Made by a program: the position numbers and the translations under genes. A DNA stretch of 64,000 nucleotides from Thermococcus sp. LS1 (lineage in GTDB: Archaea; Methanobacteriota_B; Thermococci; Thermococcales; Thermococcaceae): contig NZ_SNUJ01000001.1 of the NCBI RefSeq assembly GCF_012027395.1, positions 434,001-498,000 on the forward strand, read 5' to 3'. This document shows positions 46,555 through 54,239 of the stretch, piece by piece (within the stretch, counting starts at the first letter, position 1; each line of letters opens with the position of its first letter). The notes beneath the pieces are model-generated. The model worked only from the letters and a program-made list of their open reading frames with translations. It did no database searches and was not told the origin of the DNA.

Positions 46555-47931
46555 TCAACCAACACCACAGTAGCTCCAGACGGAGTAGCCGTAATAACCA
46601 TTGGCAGGGTCGTGCGGCGGTGCCTCGAGGTAAACCCATCCGCTGTAGTCCACCCATTTGTCCACCCAGCCGCCCAGATTGCCTGTGTACTCGTGAATGC
46701 ATGAGCCCGCGAACTTGGGCACATATACCCACCTACCTGCCCAGCTGCTTCCTAGGTTGATGTATGTTATCAATCCTGGCTTGTCGCCGTAACCGTTTCT
46801 AACGAAGATGAGCTCGTCGCTGTCGTAGTAGACTATAGTTGTGCTCCCTCCTGCGAGGTGGTCGTGTATCCAGATGAGGTTTATCAGCTTGTCCTTGTTG
46901 AGCCACTCCTCGTAGTCGCGGTAGAATATCATGGGCTGACCCTCGTAGGTGAGGATGAAAGCGTATGCCGGATACTTGTTCCAGATTATGTCAGTGTCGT
47001 GGTTGGCCACGAAGGTTACGGCCTTGAAGGGGTCGCGAGAGACAACAGTTCCACCGTTCTGGAGGGCGTAAACGAGAGCCGGGATGTTGGTATTGTCAAA
47101 GGCCTCGTCCATCTTATAGTAAAGCGGGAAGTCGAAGACCTTGGCGCCGCTCGCGTAGGCCCAGTTGAGAAGGGCGTCGACGTTAGTGTCCCAGTATTCT
47201 CCAACGGCCCAGCCTCCCCAGTAGCTCAGCCACGAGTTAACCACCCACGCCGGGTAGCCCTTCACATAGTCGAAGCGCCACGCATCGAAGCCGATGCTTC
47301 TCAGATAGGCAGCGTAGCTCTCGTTGCTCTTCCAGAGCCAGTACTGGTTCCATTCCTTGTCATGGTCTATGTCTGGATAACCCCCAAAGGTACCCTCATC
47401 GGCGTAGCTGACATCGTTGGGATGGAAGTCGAGGTAGCAGGCAGTGTATTTGCCTGAAGCAACGCCGGAGAAGTCCGTCCAGGTGTAGTCGTTGACGAAG
47501 GGGTTCCACTCTAAATCGCCGCCCGCCCTGTGGTTTATGACTATGTCCGCTATCACCTTCATGTTGTAGACGTGTGCCGTATTGATTAGAGCTATGAGCT
47601 CGTCCTTTGAGCCGAACCTCGTTTCTACCGTCCCCTTCTGGTCATATTCGCCGAGATCGAAGTAGTCGTATGGATCGTAGCCCATGGAATAGCCGCCGCT
47701 CATGCCTTTACTCGCCGGCGGCAGCCATATTGCGGCTATGCCCGCTTGGGACCACTCAGGCACTTTAGCCCTTATTGTATCCCACCAGATTCCACCCATG
47801 GGCACATCCCAGTAGAAGGCCTGCATTATGACTCCGCCGTTTTCCAGTGTTTCCGCCCTGGCTGGGACTGCAAACAGGCTCATAGAAATCAGAAGGGCTA
47901 TCAAAACTGCAACGGCTGCTTTTCTGGCCAT
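46555..47931 (-). CDS. amyA: secreted alpha-amylase, GH13
   Basis: Extracellular, calcium- and zinc-dependent starch endo-hydrolase of the Thermococcales type. 458 residues from [16 protein letters not shown] 47931 has GGGTGG upstream. Signal peptide 1-25 (SLFAVPARA), then the (beta/alpha)8 barrel with catalytic Asp in WRFDYVKG (about 220), Glu in VGEYWD (about 245) and Asp in VANHDTD (about 308), and a C-terminal beta domain. Cys residues at CYLD and SCIHEY/YCGVG fit the known disulphides. The promoter carries a glycolytic motif, so expression should follow sugar availability. Confidence 0.96.
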   Translation of the reverse strand: MARKAAVAVLIALLISMSLFAVPARAETLENGGVIMQAFYWDVPMGGIWWDTIRAKVPEWSQAGIAAIWLPPASKGMSGGYSMGYDPYDYFDLGEYDQKGTVETRFGSKDELIALINTAHVYNMKVIADIVINHRAGGDLEWNPFVNDYTWTDFSGVASGKYTACYLDFHPNDVSYADEGTFGGYPDIDHDKEWNQYWLWKSNESYAAYLRSIGFDAWRFDYVKGYPAWVVNSWLSYWGGWAVGEYWDTNVDALLNWAYASGAKVFDFPLYYKMDEAFDNTNIPALVYALQNGGTVVSRDPFKAVTFVANHDTDIIWNKYPAYAFILTYEGQPMIFYRDYEEWLNKDKLINLIWIHDHLAGGSTTIVYYDSDELIFVRNGYGDKPGLITYINLGSSWAGRWVYVPKFAGSCIHEYTGNLGGWVDKWVDYSGWVYLEAPPHDPANGYYGYSVWSYCGVG

Positions 47932-47961
47932 GATACCACCCCAGGTAAGCTGCTCATAATA

Positions 47962-47978
47962 TATCACCGATGGTGAAA
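47962..47978 (-). promoter_or_regulatory. Thermococcales glycolytic motif at the alpha-amylase promoter
   Basis: On the minus strand TTTCAC-N5-GTGATA, one base off TATCAC-N5-GTGATA. The TATA (TTTAAATA, near 47979-47987) is immediately upstream on the transcribed strand, so the motif lies between TATA and transcription start, the repressing position for TrmBL1/Tgr. Confidence 0.8.
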
Positions 47979-48081
47979 TATTTAAACTTTGCCGCCAATG
48001 TGCATTGGAGAACCTAATCGTTCATCCACTGGGCGATGAAAATGAAACTTCATGTTTTATCAGGAATGATAAAAAGAAGCC

Positions 48082-48639
48082 TCAGAATTCCACGAGCTTC
48101 TTTACTTCTTTGGCTTTCTCGCAGAGCTCGCAGCTCTGGAGGAAAACGAGCATGTTGAGAAGGTGGAAGAGCTCTACCTCCGTCAGATCCACTTTGGCTT
48201 GGGATATTCTCTTGAGTATAGGCTGGGAGTTGAGTTCAATTTCGTTGAGCACTGTCTTGGTGAGATGCTTTAGTTTTTCTCGGTCTTTTATTTTGGCGCC
48301 TGCTTTTTCAAGGATTTGGATGAGCTTTTCAGCCTCTACCTGGAGATAGGCCTGTCTGAACTCTTCTATGACCTCGTCAGGGTCTGCTTTTATGAGGAAG
48401 AGCCTCGCTGTCCTGGTGTATATCCTCTCGTTACCGTCATTGTCGAGCTCCTTGATGAGTCCCGCGTTCTCGAGCATCTTCACGTGTCGATAGACGGTTG
48501 TTCTGTCCTTTCCAAGTGCGCTGCTAAGCTCGATAATTGTCATTGGGCGCTCTCTTAGTAATTGGAGGATTTTGAATCGTGTCTCCTCCGACAGGACTTT
48601 TACCTTTTCAGGTTCTGTGATAATGAGGACTTCCTTCAC
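48082..48639 (-). CDS. ArsR-family winged-helix regulator
   Basis: 185 residues. An N-terminal winged helix (about 12-75; RFKILQLLRERPMTIIELSSALGKDRTTVYRHVKMLENAG pattern) is followed by a long helical region and a late CELC pair (about 172-175) that might bind metal or sense redox. Translation starts at GTG 48639, directly abutting the stop of the DUF211 gene. It forms an operon with DUF211 and is paired with a second, related regulator upstream. Its target is unknown; the nearby amylase promoter has no obvious site other than the glycolytic motif. Confidence 0.8.
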   Translation of the reverse strand: MKEVLIITEPEKVKVLSEETRFKILQLLRERPMTIIELSSALGKDRTTVYRHVKMLENAGLIKELDNDGNERIYTRTARLFLIKADPDEVIEEFRQAYLQVEAEKLIQILEKAGAKIKDREKLKHLTKTVLNEIELNSQPILKRISQAKVDLTEVELFHLLNMLVFLQSCELCEKAKEVKKLVEF

Positions 48640-48945
48640 TCAGTACTCCTCCAACTTGTCTTGAGGGGTTTCTCCTTCCTCAACGATTTTCTTTCCGGCT
48701 GCAACCATATCGATGCTGTGAACAACTCCGCCGAACTCCTCGATAGTCCTGACTATCTCTTCGTAATCCAAATTGTCTCCGACCATGGTTATCTTGACGT
48801 TCTCCGTCTCCTTGTCTATCTCCACGAGGGTTATGTTAACTCCATCGACCCCCTCGAGCTCGCTCAGTCCCAAAGCCAGCTCCGTCACTATCGGCTGGTG
48901 TGGCTTAAGCACGTCTAAAACTAGAAGCCTTATCCCCTTTGCCAT
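48640..48945 (-). CDS. DUF211 protein
   Basis: 101 residues, an ACT/ferredoxin-like fold family restricted largely to archaea (IRLLVLDVLKPHQPIVTELALGLSELEGVDGVNI, then a beta strand pair and EEFGGVVHSIDMVAAG). Structures of this family show multimers that bind small ligands, but no reaction is known. It directly precedes an ArsR regulator (no gap) and follows another by 24 bp, so a ligand-sensing link to these regulators is plausible (inference). Confidence 0.85.
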   Translation of the reverse strand: MAKGIRLLVLDVLKPHQPIVTELALGLSELEGVDGVNITLVEIDKETENVKITMVGDNLDYEEIVRTIEEFGGVVHSIDMVAAGKKIVEEGETPQDKLEEY

Positions 48946-48969
48946 AGTCCATCGCTTCCCCTTTCACCC

Positions 48970-49545
48970 TCACTTTTTAAGTATTTTCCCGAGCTTCCGG
49001 AGGAGCTCCATCGCTTCCTCATCGCGGCCCATCTTGGCCATTGCCAGCCATTCTATGGCGTGGATTATGTCCTCGTTGGAGAAGTCCCTAAGCTTCTCCT
49101 CGTTTACCTCTATCTCCTTGGATATCTCGGTCTTGTATTCGTGCTCCTTCTCGAGGATGTGGTCCATCACGTCGAGGAGCTCATCGTCATCGAATTCATA
49201 TCCAAGGGCCTTGAATATCTCGAGTTTGGTCTTGAGCCTCGAGCGGGCGAAGTAGCGGAGCTCTTCATCGCCGAGATAGAGGTTGATGTAGAAGGCATCC
49301 GCCGTTCTTCCATAGTACTTCTCGACGAGGTTGCCTTTCATCTCCGTCCTCTTGACCTCAACGAGGCCGGCCTCTTTGAGCTTCTCTATGTGGTGGTATA
49401 TTGTCTGCGGCGTCTTACCGAGAATCTCGCTGAGCTGGGAAATTGTCATCTCCTTGTTGCGGAGCAGCTGGAGAATCTTTCTCCTAGTATCTTCGAGCAT
49501 AAGTTTTATGACCTCTGGGTCAGTTATGACCTTTACTTTTGCCAT
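48970..49545 (-). CDS. ArsR-family winged-helix regulator
   Basis: 191 residues from MAKVKVITDPEVIKLM (ATG 49545 with GGTGGTGG upstream). Winged helix at about 8-72 (RRKILQLLRNKEMTISQLSEILGKTPQTIYHHIEKLKEAG), then a long, acidic helical C-terminal part. It resembles widely conserved Thermococcales regulators of this size. Its promoter contains an inverted repeat AACGTTC-N12-GAACGTT (49563-49588), so autoregulation is likely. Probably the first gene of the operon with DUF211 and the second regulator. Confidence 0.82.
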   Translation of the reverse strand: MAKVKVITDPEVIKLMLEDTRRKILQLLRNKEMTISQLSEILGKTPQTIYHHIEKLKEAGLVEVKRTEMKGNLVEKYYGRTADAFYINLYLGDEELRYFARSRLKTKLEIFKALGYEFDDDELLDVMDHILEKEHEYKTEISKEIEVNEEKLRDFSNEDIIHAIEWLAMAKMGRDEEAMELLRKLGKILKK

Positions 49546-49556
49546 TTCCACCACCC

Positions 49557-49588
49557 AATTTTAACGTTCTAACGATTTTTTGAACGTT
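49557..49588. promoter_or_regulatory. inverted repeat in the ArsR promoter
   Basis: AACGTTC (49563-49569) and GAACGTT (49582-49588) separated by 12 bases, downstream of a TATA-like GTTATATCC on the minus strand. The first 17 bases (AATTTTAACGTTCTAAC, 49557-49573) recur with one mismatch upstream of the OPT transporter TATA (59110-59126). Confidence 0.5.
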
Positions 49589-49746
49589 TTGGGATATAAC
49601 TCTTTCCCTTTGGCGCTAGGTTTATATATGTAAAGTTCGCGCTCAAGTAAGACGTCTCCTGGACAAAATATCCAATATGGGACGCTACGCCCGTTCGGGG
49701 GAAAGCTTAAATAAAGCCGACCGAAAAACTTTCGGAGGTGGATACG

Positions 49747-51156
49747 GTGGAGACCCCAAACCTTGACTTCCTGTTTTACCCCAAGAGCGTCGCGGTTATA
49801 GGTGCGTCCAACGTTCCCGGCAAGATTGGAAACTCGATAATGCGCTCGATAACCCTCAACTTCGATGGTAAGGTCTACGCCGTCAACGTCAAAGGTGGCG
49901 AGGTTGAGGTCAACGGGAGGAAGTTCCCCGTTTACAGGAGCATTAAGGATATTCCCGACGAGGTTGACGTCGCGGTCATAGCCGTTCCGGCCAAGTTTGT
50001 TCCTGATGTCATCGATGAGTGTGGCGAGAAGGGCGTCAAGGGTGCGGTCGTTATTTCCGCCGGCTTCAAAGAGGCTGGAAACATAGAGCTTGAGGAAGAG
50101 CTCGTTAAGAGGGCTAAGAAGTGGGGCATTCGCTTGGTTGGCCCCAACTGTCTCGGTGTTACCAACCTTGAGAACGGCTTCGACTGCAACTTCAACCCGC
50201 CGGAGAGGCAGGCGAGGCCGCCCTTTGGAAAGATTGCTTTCATGAGTCAGAGCGGTGCTTTTGGAGCCGCCATTCTCGACTGGGCCGCCAACCACATGAT
50301 AGGTATGAGCAAGTTCATCAGCCTTGGAAACATGGCTGATCTCGATGAGAGCGACTTCATGGCCTACCTAGGCGAGGACCCCAAGACCGGAGTTATCACC
50401 GGTTACATCGAGGGCGTCAAGGACGGAAGGAAGTTCTTCGAGACGGCCAAGGAGGTTACCCTCAGGAAGCCCGTCATAATCATCAAGGCCGGAAGAACCG
50501 AGGCCGGCGCTAAGGCGGCGGCTTCCCACACTGGCTCGCTCGCAGGCTCGTACAAGATATACGAGGCTGTCTTTGAGCAGACTGGAGTTCTCTCGGCCAA
50601 GAGCATGAGGCAGCTCTTCAACTACGCCAAGGCCCTTGCAATGCAGAAGCCGGCAAAGGGCAACCGCGTCGCTATAGTCACAAACGGCGGCGGCGCTGGT
50701 GTCATGATGAGTGATGGTTTGCTTGAGCGCGGCATGAAGCTCGCCGAGCTGAGCGAAGAAACCAACGAGAAGTTCAGAAAGGGCATAGAGGAAGGAAAGC
50801 TCCCGCACCACATGAGCTACAAAAACCCGATAGACGTCATAGGTGACGCCCCGTCCAGCAGGTACGAGATAGCCATGCGCTATGCCCTTGAGGATCCGAA
50901 CGTTGACGTTCTCGTTGTCATAGCCCTCTTCCAGAGCCCGGCTTTAGACGAGGGGATAGTTGACGCAGTAGCTAAGATGCAAGAGTACGGCAAGCCCATA
51001 ATCTTCGTCGCTCCTGGAGGAGACTACCCGCACAGGATGGCAAGGAATATCGAGCTCAAAGGCGTTCCGGTCTACGAGACTGTTGAGGATGGAGTTGATG
51101 CTGTTTATGCCCTTGTCAAATACGGTGAGTGGCTTAGGGAGAATGGAAGGCTTTGA
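49747..51156 (+). CDS. acdA: acetate-CoA ligase (ADP-forming) alpha subunit
   Basis: Converts acetyl- or acyl-CoA, ADP and phosphate to acid, CoA and ATP, the main substrate-level ATP step of sugar and peptide fermentation in Thermococcales. 469 residues. CoA-binding SVAVIGASNVPGKIG (about 15-29), VGPNCLG (about 136), phospho-His loop AAASHTGSLAGS (about 257-268) and the NPIDVIGDAPS segment (about 359). GTG 49747 follows GGAGGTG; the in-frame GTG at 49738 lies inside that site. No beta subunit adjoins, as is usual for this order. An inverted repeat CCGAAA-AAC-TTTCGG (49721-49735) sits at the predicted transcription start. Confidence 0.93.
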   Translation: METPNLDFLFYPKSVAVIGASNVPGKIGNSIMRSITLNFDGKVYAVNVKGGEVEVNGRKFPVYRSIKDIPDEVDVAVIAVPAKFVPDVIDECGEKGVKGAVVISAGFKEAGNIELEEELVKRAKKWGIRLVGPNCLGVTNLENGFDCNFNPPERQARPPFGKIAFMSQSGAFGAAILDWAANHMIGMSKFISLGNMADLDESDFMAYLGEDPKTGVITGYIEGVKDGRKFFETAKEVTLRKPVIIIKAGRTEAGAKAAASHTGSLAGSYKIYEAVFEQTGVLSAKSMRQLFNYAKALAMQKPAKGNRVAIVTNGGGAGVMMSDGLLERGMKLAELSEETNEKFRKGIEEGKLPHHMSYKNPIDVIGDAPSSRYEIAMRYALEDPNVDVLVVIALFQSPALDEGIVDAVAKMQEYGKPIIFVAPGGDYPHRMARNIELKGVPVYETVEDGVDAVYALVKYGEWLRENGRL

Positions 51157-51348
51157 GCCTTCTTTTTACCATAAAATCCTTTTTATTGTGATTTTGTAAG
51201 TTCAAAATAGTGACGCTAGGGGAGTTTTTGAAGGAAAATTGGGGCAGAATAAGTTGAGGTTTAATCTCTAATCCATGATTACTTTTTGAAAGCCTTGCTC
51301 CTCCAGGCCACGAAGAGGTCAGTTTATTGAACTTTTTGTAGGAGAATT
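51157..51348. other. AT-rich gap after acdA
   Basis: 190 bp between convergent acdA and the small Cys-containing protein gene. T-rich tracts just after acdA (TTCTTTTTACC, CCTTTTTATTG) fit archaeal termination. Nothing else seen. Confidence 0.35.
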
Positions 51349-51768
51349 TCACCCGATGGAACCACACTTTGAAAGGATATTTTTCTCGTCTTCTTTGGTT
51401 GAGTTTTCCAAGGATATAATCTCCCAGTTTCTCATGTCGATAGTTGCTTTGTAAACAGAGTAATTATCAGTGCAGGCTTCTAGATTGGGCCCTATGTGGA
51501 TGAAAACTACTGCTGTACAGGTTGTTATGTTGAAACAACCGACATGGCCACAATTTGTCATGTTGGGAAACTTTTCTGAGGTTATTTCATCTGCAATAGT
51601 GTCAAGTTTGGCAACATTGATGGAGCAGTTCTGTATTCCAGCAGAAGATGTGTTCGTATGATTTATCACTTTTCCATAGTCTTCGTGATCGATGAACTTT
51701 GGAACTTTGACGAAGAGATAGGTAGCGGCCAATAAAAAGATAACAAAGAAGAAAAGAAGCTTTTTCAA
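51349..51768 (-). CDS. membrane-anchored Cys-containing protein, unknown
   Basis: 139 residues: an N-terminal membrane helix (about 3-20), then an extracellular domain with six Cys (NCS, NCGHVGC, TTC, EAC, KCG) and several NxT/NxS sequons. The ATG overlaps the stop of the upstream 343-codon gene (ATGA), so the pair is translationally coupled. AT-rich codon use, unlike the flanking acdA and trpS genes, marks an accessory insertion. No family recognised. Confidence 0.6.
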   Translation of the reverse strand: MKKLLFFFVIFLLAATYLFVKVPKFIDHEDYGKVINHTNTSSAGIQNCSINVAKLDTIADEITSEKFPNMTNCGHVGCFNITTCTAVVFIHIGPNLEACTDNYSVYKATIDMRNWEIISLENSTKEDEKNILSKCGSIG

Positions 51769-52796
51769 GAGTTATCCCCCCTGATCGTTACATTTATCCC
51801 GATAGGTTCTGGATAATAATAGACAGGTTTTCCAGACTTTTTAAATTTCTCTGCGATCGATTTTGGCAATCCAAACTTTGAACTGTACTTGTATATTGCG
51901 TTTGGGTTAATTTTGTAAACTGGTATCCTTTGGCCATTATATGTAATGTAGAATTTTGTTATGTCTCCATGATATCGTATCCGATAATAGACGTTGATTA
52001 TTTTATTTAGGACTCTATCCGTTGTGCTTTGTATTGATATTACTTCTGGGTCTCCAGAACTTGGAAAGACGTCTATCATGACGTCAAATGCTACTTCTGT
52101 AAACTCATTGGAATTATACGCCCCGTAGACTCTGTCTTTCACTGAAAATTCTATGAGCTTATTTGTTTCTGTATCTATCCAGAATTTTAGATAATGGGAA
52201 CATTTTGACTCTCCAACTGGACCCAAGTCCCATTCGGCTGTTAGACTGCCATCCATAGTTTTGTCTCCGTTTAGAAACTCGTCTATGCCTTGCTTCATTT
52301 CCTTGGCTATTTCTGCCGCAGATATTGCAATACCTGCTTCCCAGAATAATTTGGAAGCTGCTATCTCTAGCAAATCACCTATGACGTCGGCAAAGTAATA
52401 ATCTATTCCTGGATGTGGCCAAGCACCAAGAACTTTCTTGTCGGTCTGACTGCTTAGTATGTAGAAGTAATCATGTCCTCCTACTTTATTTATGTACACA
52501 CCCATTTTGTGAATAGCAGGCCATGAACCAAATACGGGATTCTTTGCGGCTCCTGTAGATGTCACTTTAAAAACGTATATTGCACGCTGTTCTCCGTCCT
52601 CATATCCGACAAAATACCCGCTGTATTCTAGTACTGCGCTGTTGTATATAACGTACGATCCAAAGTCCTCATGGTTAACTTTGGACCATTTGGTTCCTAC
52701 AGGGGCCGCTAGTGCATAACTCGATATTATTACTCCTAATATGCACAACAATGTTAACATCTTTTTATGTTTAATCACGAGACATCGCCAACACAT
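51765..52796 (-). CDS. secreted protein, unknown function
   Basis: 343 codons from ATG 52796; GTG 52778 (then MIKHKKMLTLLCILG) is an equally good or better start. Either gives a signal peptide ending near SYALAAP. The mature part is beta-rich, with one helical stretch (about 135-170, AASKLFWEAGIAISAAEIAKEM), few Cys and no membrane anchor. AT-rich composition (TAT, AAA, ATA codons). Forms an operon with the small Cys-containing protein downstream. Not recognised. Confidence 0.6.
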   Translation of the reverse strand: MCWRCLVIKHKKMLTLLCILGVIISSYALAAPVGTKWSKVNHEDFGSYVIYNSAVLEYSGYFVGYEDGEQRAIYVFKVTSTGAAKNPVFGSWPAIHKMGVYINKVGGHDYFYILSSQTDKKVLGAWPHPGIDYYFADVIGDLLEIAASKLFWEAGIAISAAEIAKEMKQGIDEFLNGDKTMDGSLTAEWDLGPVGESKCSHYLKFWIDTETNKLIEFSVKDRVYGAYNSNEFTEVAFDVMIDVFPSSGDPEVISIQSTTDRVLNKIINVYYRIRYHGDITKFYITYNGQRIPVYKINPNAIYKYSSKFGLPKSIAEKFKKSGKPVYYYPEPIGINVTIRGDNS

Positions 52797-52887
52797 TGAT
52801 ATATTAAATTGTTTTTAAGATTTACTGTTTATCGTTTAATATTAAGGGTAGTAGCATAAAAGTCGTAATTTTCATGACTTCCAAAAA

Positions 52888-52895
52888 CTTTAAAT
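52888..52895 (+). promoter_or_regulatory. TATA box of the trpS transcript
   Basis: CTTTAAAT, 27 bp upstream of the short ORF at 52919, with a purine-rich stretch (CCAAAAA) before it. No better TATA lies between here and trpS, so the trpS leader should be close to 100 nt. Confidence 0.6.
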
Positions 52896-52918
52896 CCTCT
52901 TCCTTCCTTTCTCTTCCC

Positions 52919-52948
52919 ATGCTTGGTGATTGTTTTTGGCCTTGGTGA
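52919..52948 (+). CDS. candidate Trp leader peptide of trpS
   Basis: Nine codons plus stop, reading MLGDCFWPW. Two of nine residues are Trp, which is very rare by chance. Its ATG falls about where transcription should start (TATA centre 27 bp upstream), so it would be translated as a leaderless message. It ends 65 bp before the trpS start and is in a different frame. The intervening leader has a possible AAGCC/GGCTT stem (52948-52972) and a mini-ORB palindrome. A role in Trp-responsive control of trpS is inference. Confidence 0.45.
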   Translation: MLGDCFWPW

Positions 52949-52986
52949 AGCCTTCCTCTTCTGCCCCGGCTTAGTCTGGAGTTTCG

Positions 52987-52999
52987 TTTCCACTGGAAA
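52987..52999. repeat. mini-ORB palindrome in the trpS leader
   Basis: Perfect TTTCCACTGGAAA about 20 kb from oriC, just before the GGAGGTG ribosome binding site of trpS. Confidence 0.65.
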
Positions 53000-53013
53000 T
53001 GGAGGTGCTTTGA

Positions 53014-54168
53014 ATGGACGAGTTTAAGGTTACCCCATGGGACGTTGAGGGATTGGTAGACTACAACAAGCTGATAGAGGAGTTTGGAACGAGTCCTTTG
53101 ACGGACGAGCTGCTTGAGAAGACCGCCCAGCTGACCAAGAGCGAGCTGCCGCTCTACTTCAGGAGGAGGTTCTTCTTCTCCCACAGGGACTACGATAAGG
53201 TTCTCCAGGACTATGAGAGCGGAAAGGGCTTCTTCCTCTACACCGGGAGGGGTCCGAGCGGGCCGATGCATATAGGCCACATCATACCCTTCTTCGCGAC
53301 GAAATGGCTCCAGGAGAAGTTCAACGTGAACCTCTACATCCAGATAACCGACGACGAGAAGTTCCTCTTCAAGGAGAAGCTGAGCTTTGACGACACCAAG
53401 TACTGGGCCTACCAGAACATCCTCGACATCATAGCTGTCGGCTTCGACCCGGACAGGACCTTCATCTTCCAGAACAGCGAGTTCACCAAAATCTACGAGA
53501 TGGCCATTCCGATAGCTAAAAAGATAAACTTCTCGATGGCGAAAGCCGTTTTTGGCTTCACCGAGCAGAGCAAGATTGGAATGATCTTCTATCCGGCTAT
53601 TCAGGCCGCGCCGACCTTCTTTGAGAAGAAGCGCTGTTTAATTCCAGCGGCCATAGACCAGGACCCCTACTGGAGACTGCAAAGGGACTTTGCCGAGAGT
53701 CTTGGCTACTACAAGACGGCGGCTCTGCACAGCAAGTTCGTACCCGGTCTGATGGGCCTTGAGGGCAAGATGAGCGCCAGCAAGCCGGAGACGGCCATCT
53801 ACCTGACCGACGACCCGGAAGAGGCCGGCAAGAAGATATGGAAGTACGCCCTGACCGGCGGCCAGCCGACGCTCAAGGAGCAGCGCGAGAAGGGCGGCAA
53901 CCCGGAGAAGTGTGTCGTCTTTAAGTGGCTGGAGATATTCTTCGAGGAGGACGATAAGAAGCTCATGGAGCGCTACCACGCCTGTAAGGCTGGAGAGCTG
54001 ACCTGCGGCGAGTGCAAGCGCTACCTCATCAAGAAGGTGCAGGAGTTCCTCATCGACCACCAGAAGGAGCGTAAGGAAGCCGAGAAGAAGGTTGAGAAAT
54101 TCAAGTACACCGGTGAGCTCGCTAGAGAGCAGTGGGAGAGGAGCATCCCGGAGCCGCTGAGGGGCTAA
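53014..54168 (+). CDS. trpS: tryptophanyl-tRNA synthetase
   Basis: Charges tRNA-Trp; class Ic synthetase of archaeal/eukaryotic type. 384 residues. Signature HIGH exactly conserved in GPMHIGHIIPF (about 83-93) and KMSAS (about 252-256); the AIDQDPYWRLQRD region (about 212) recognises the adenylate/Trp. A C-terminal CxxC-like cluster (CKAGELTCGECKRY) lies near 327-340. ATG 53014 follows GGAGGTG. The leader is unusually long and contains a nine-codon ORF with two Trp codons. Confidence 0.96.
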   Translation: MDEFKVTPWDVEGLVDYNKLIEEFGTSPLTDELLEKTAQLTKSELPLYFRRRFFFSHRDYDKVLQDYESGKGFFLYTGRGPSGPMHIGHIIPFFATKWLQEKFNVNLYIQITDDEKFLFKEKLSFDDTKYWAYQNILDIIAVGFDPDRTFIFQNSEFTKIYEMAIPIAKKINFSMAKAVFGFTEQSKIGMIFYPAIQAAPTFFEKKRCLIPAAIDQDPYWRLQRDFAESLGYYKTAALHSKFVPGLMGLEGKMSASKPETAIYLTDDPEEAGKKIWKYALTGGQPTLKEQREKGGNPEKCVVFKWLEIFFEEDDKKLMERYHACKAGELTCGECKRYLIKKVQEFLIDHQKERKEAEKKVEKFKYTGELAREQWERSIPEPLRG

Positions 54169-54239
54169 GGCTCTGATTTTAATTCTCCTTCAAAACCCTT
54201 TTATACTTCTTTGGGTTTAAATTTTACTGGAGGATAAAA

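Noticed and set aside
46858-47457. 199-codon plus-strand ORF opposite the amylase
   Set aside because: Antisense to the catalytic barrel; no independent coding evidence.
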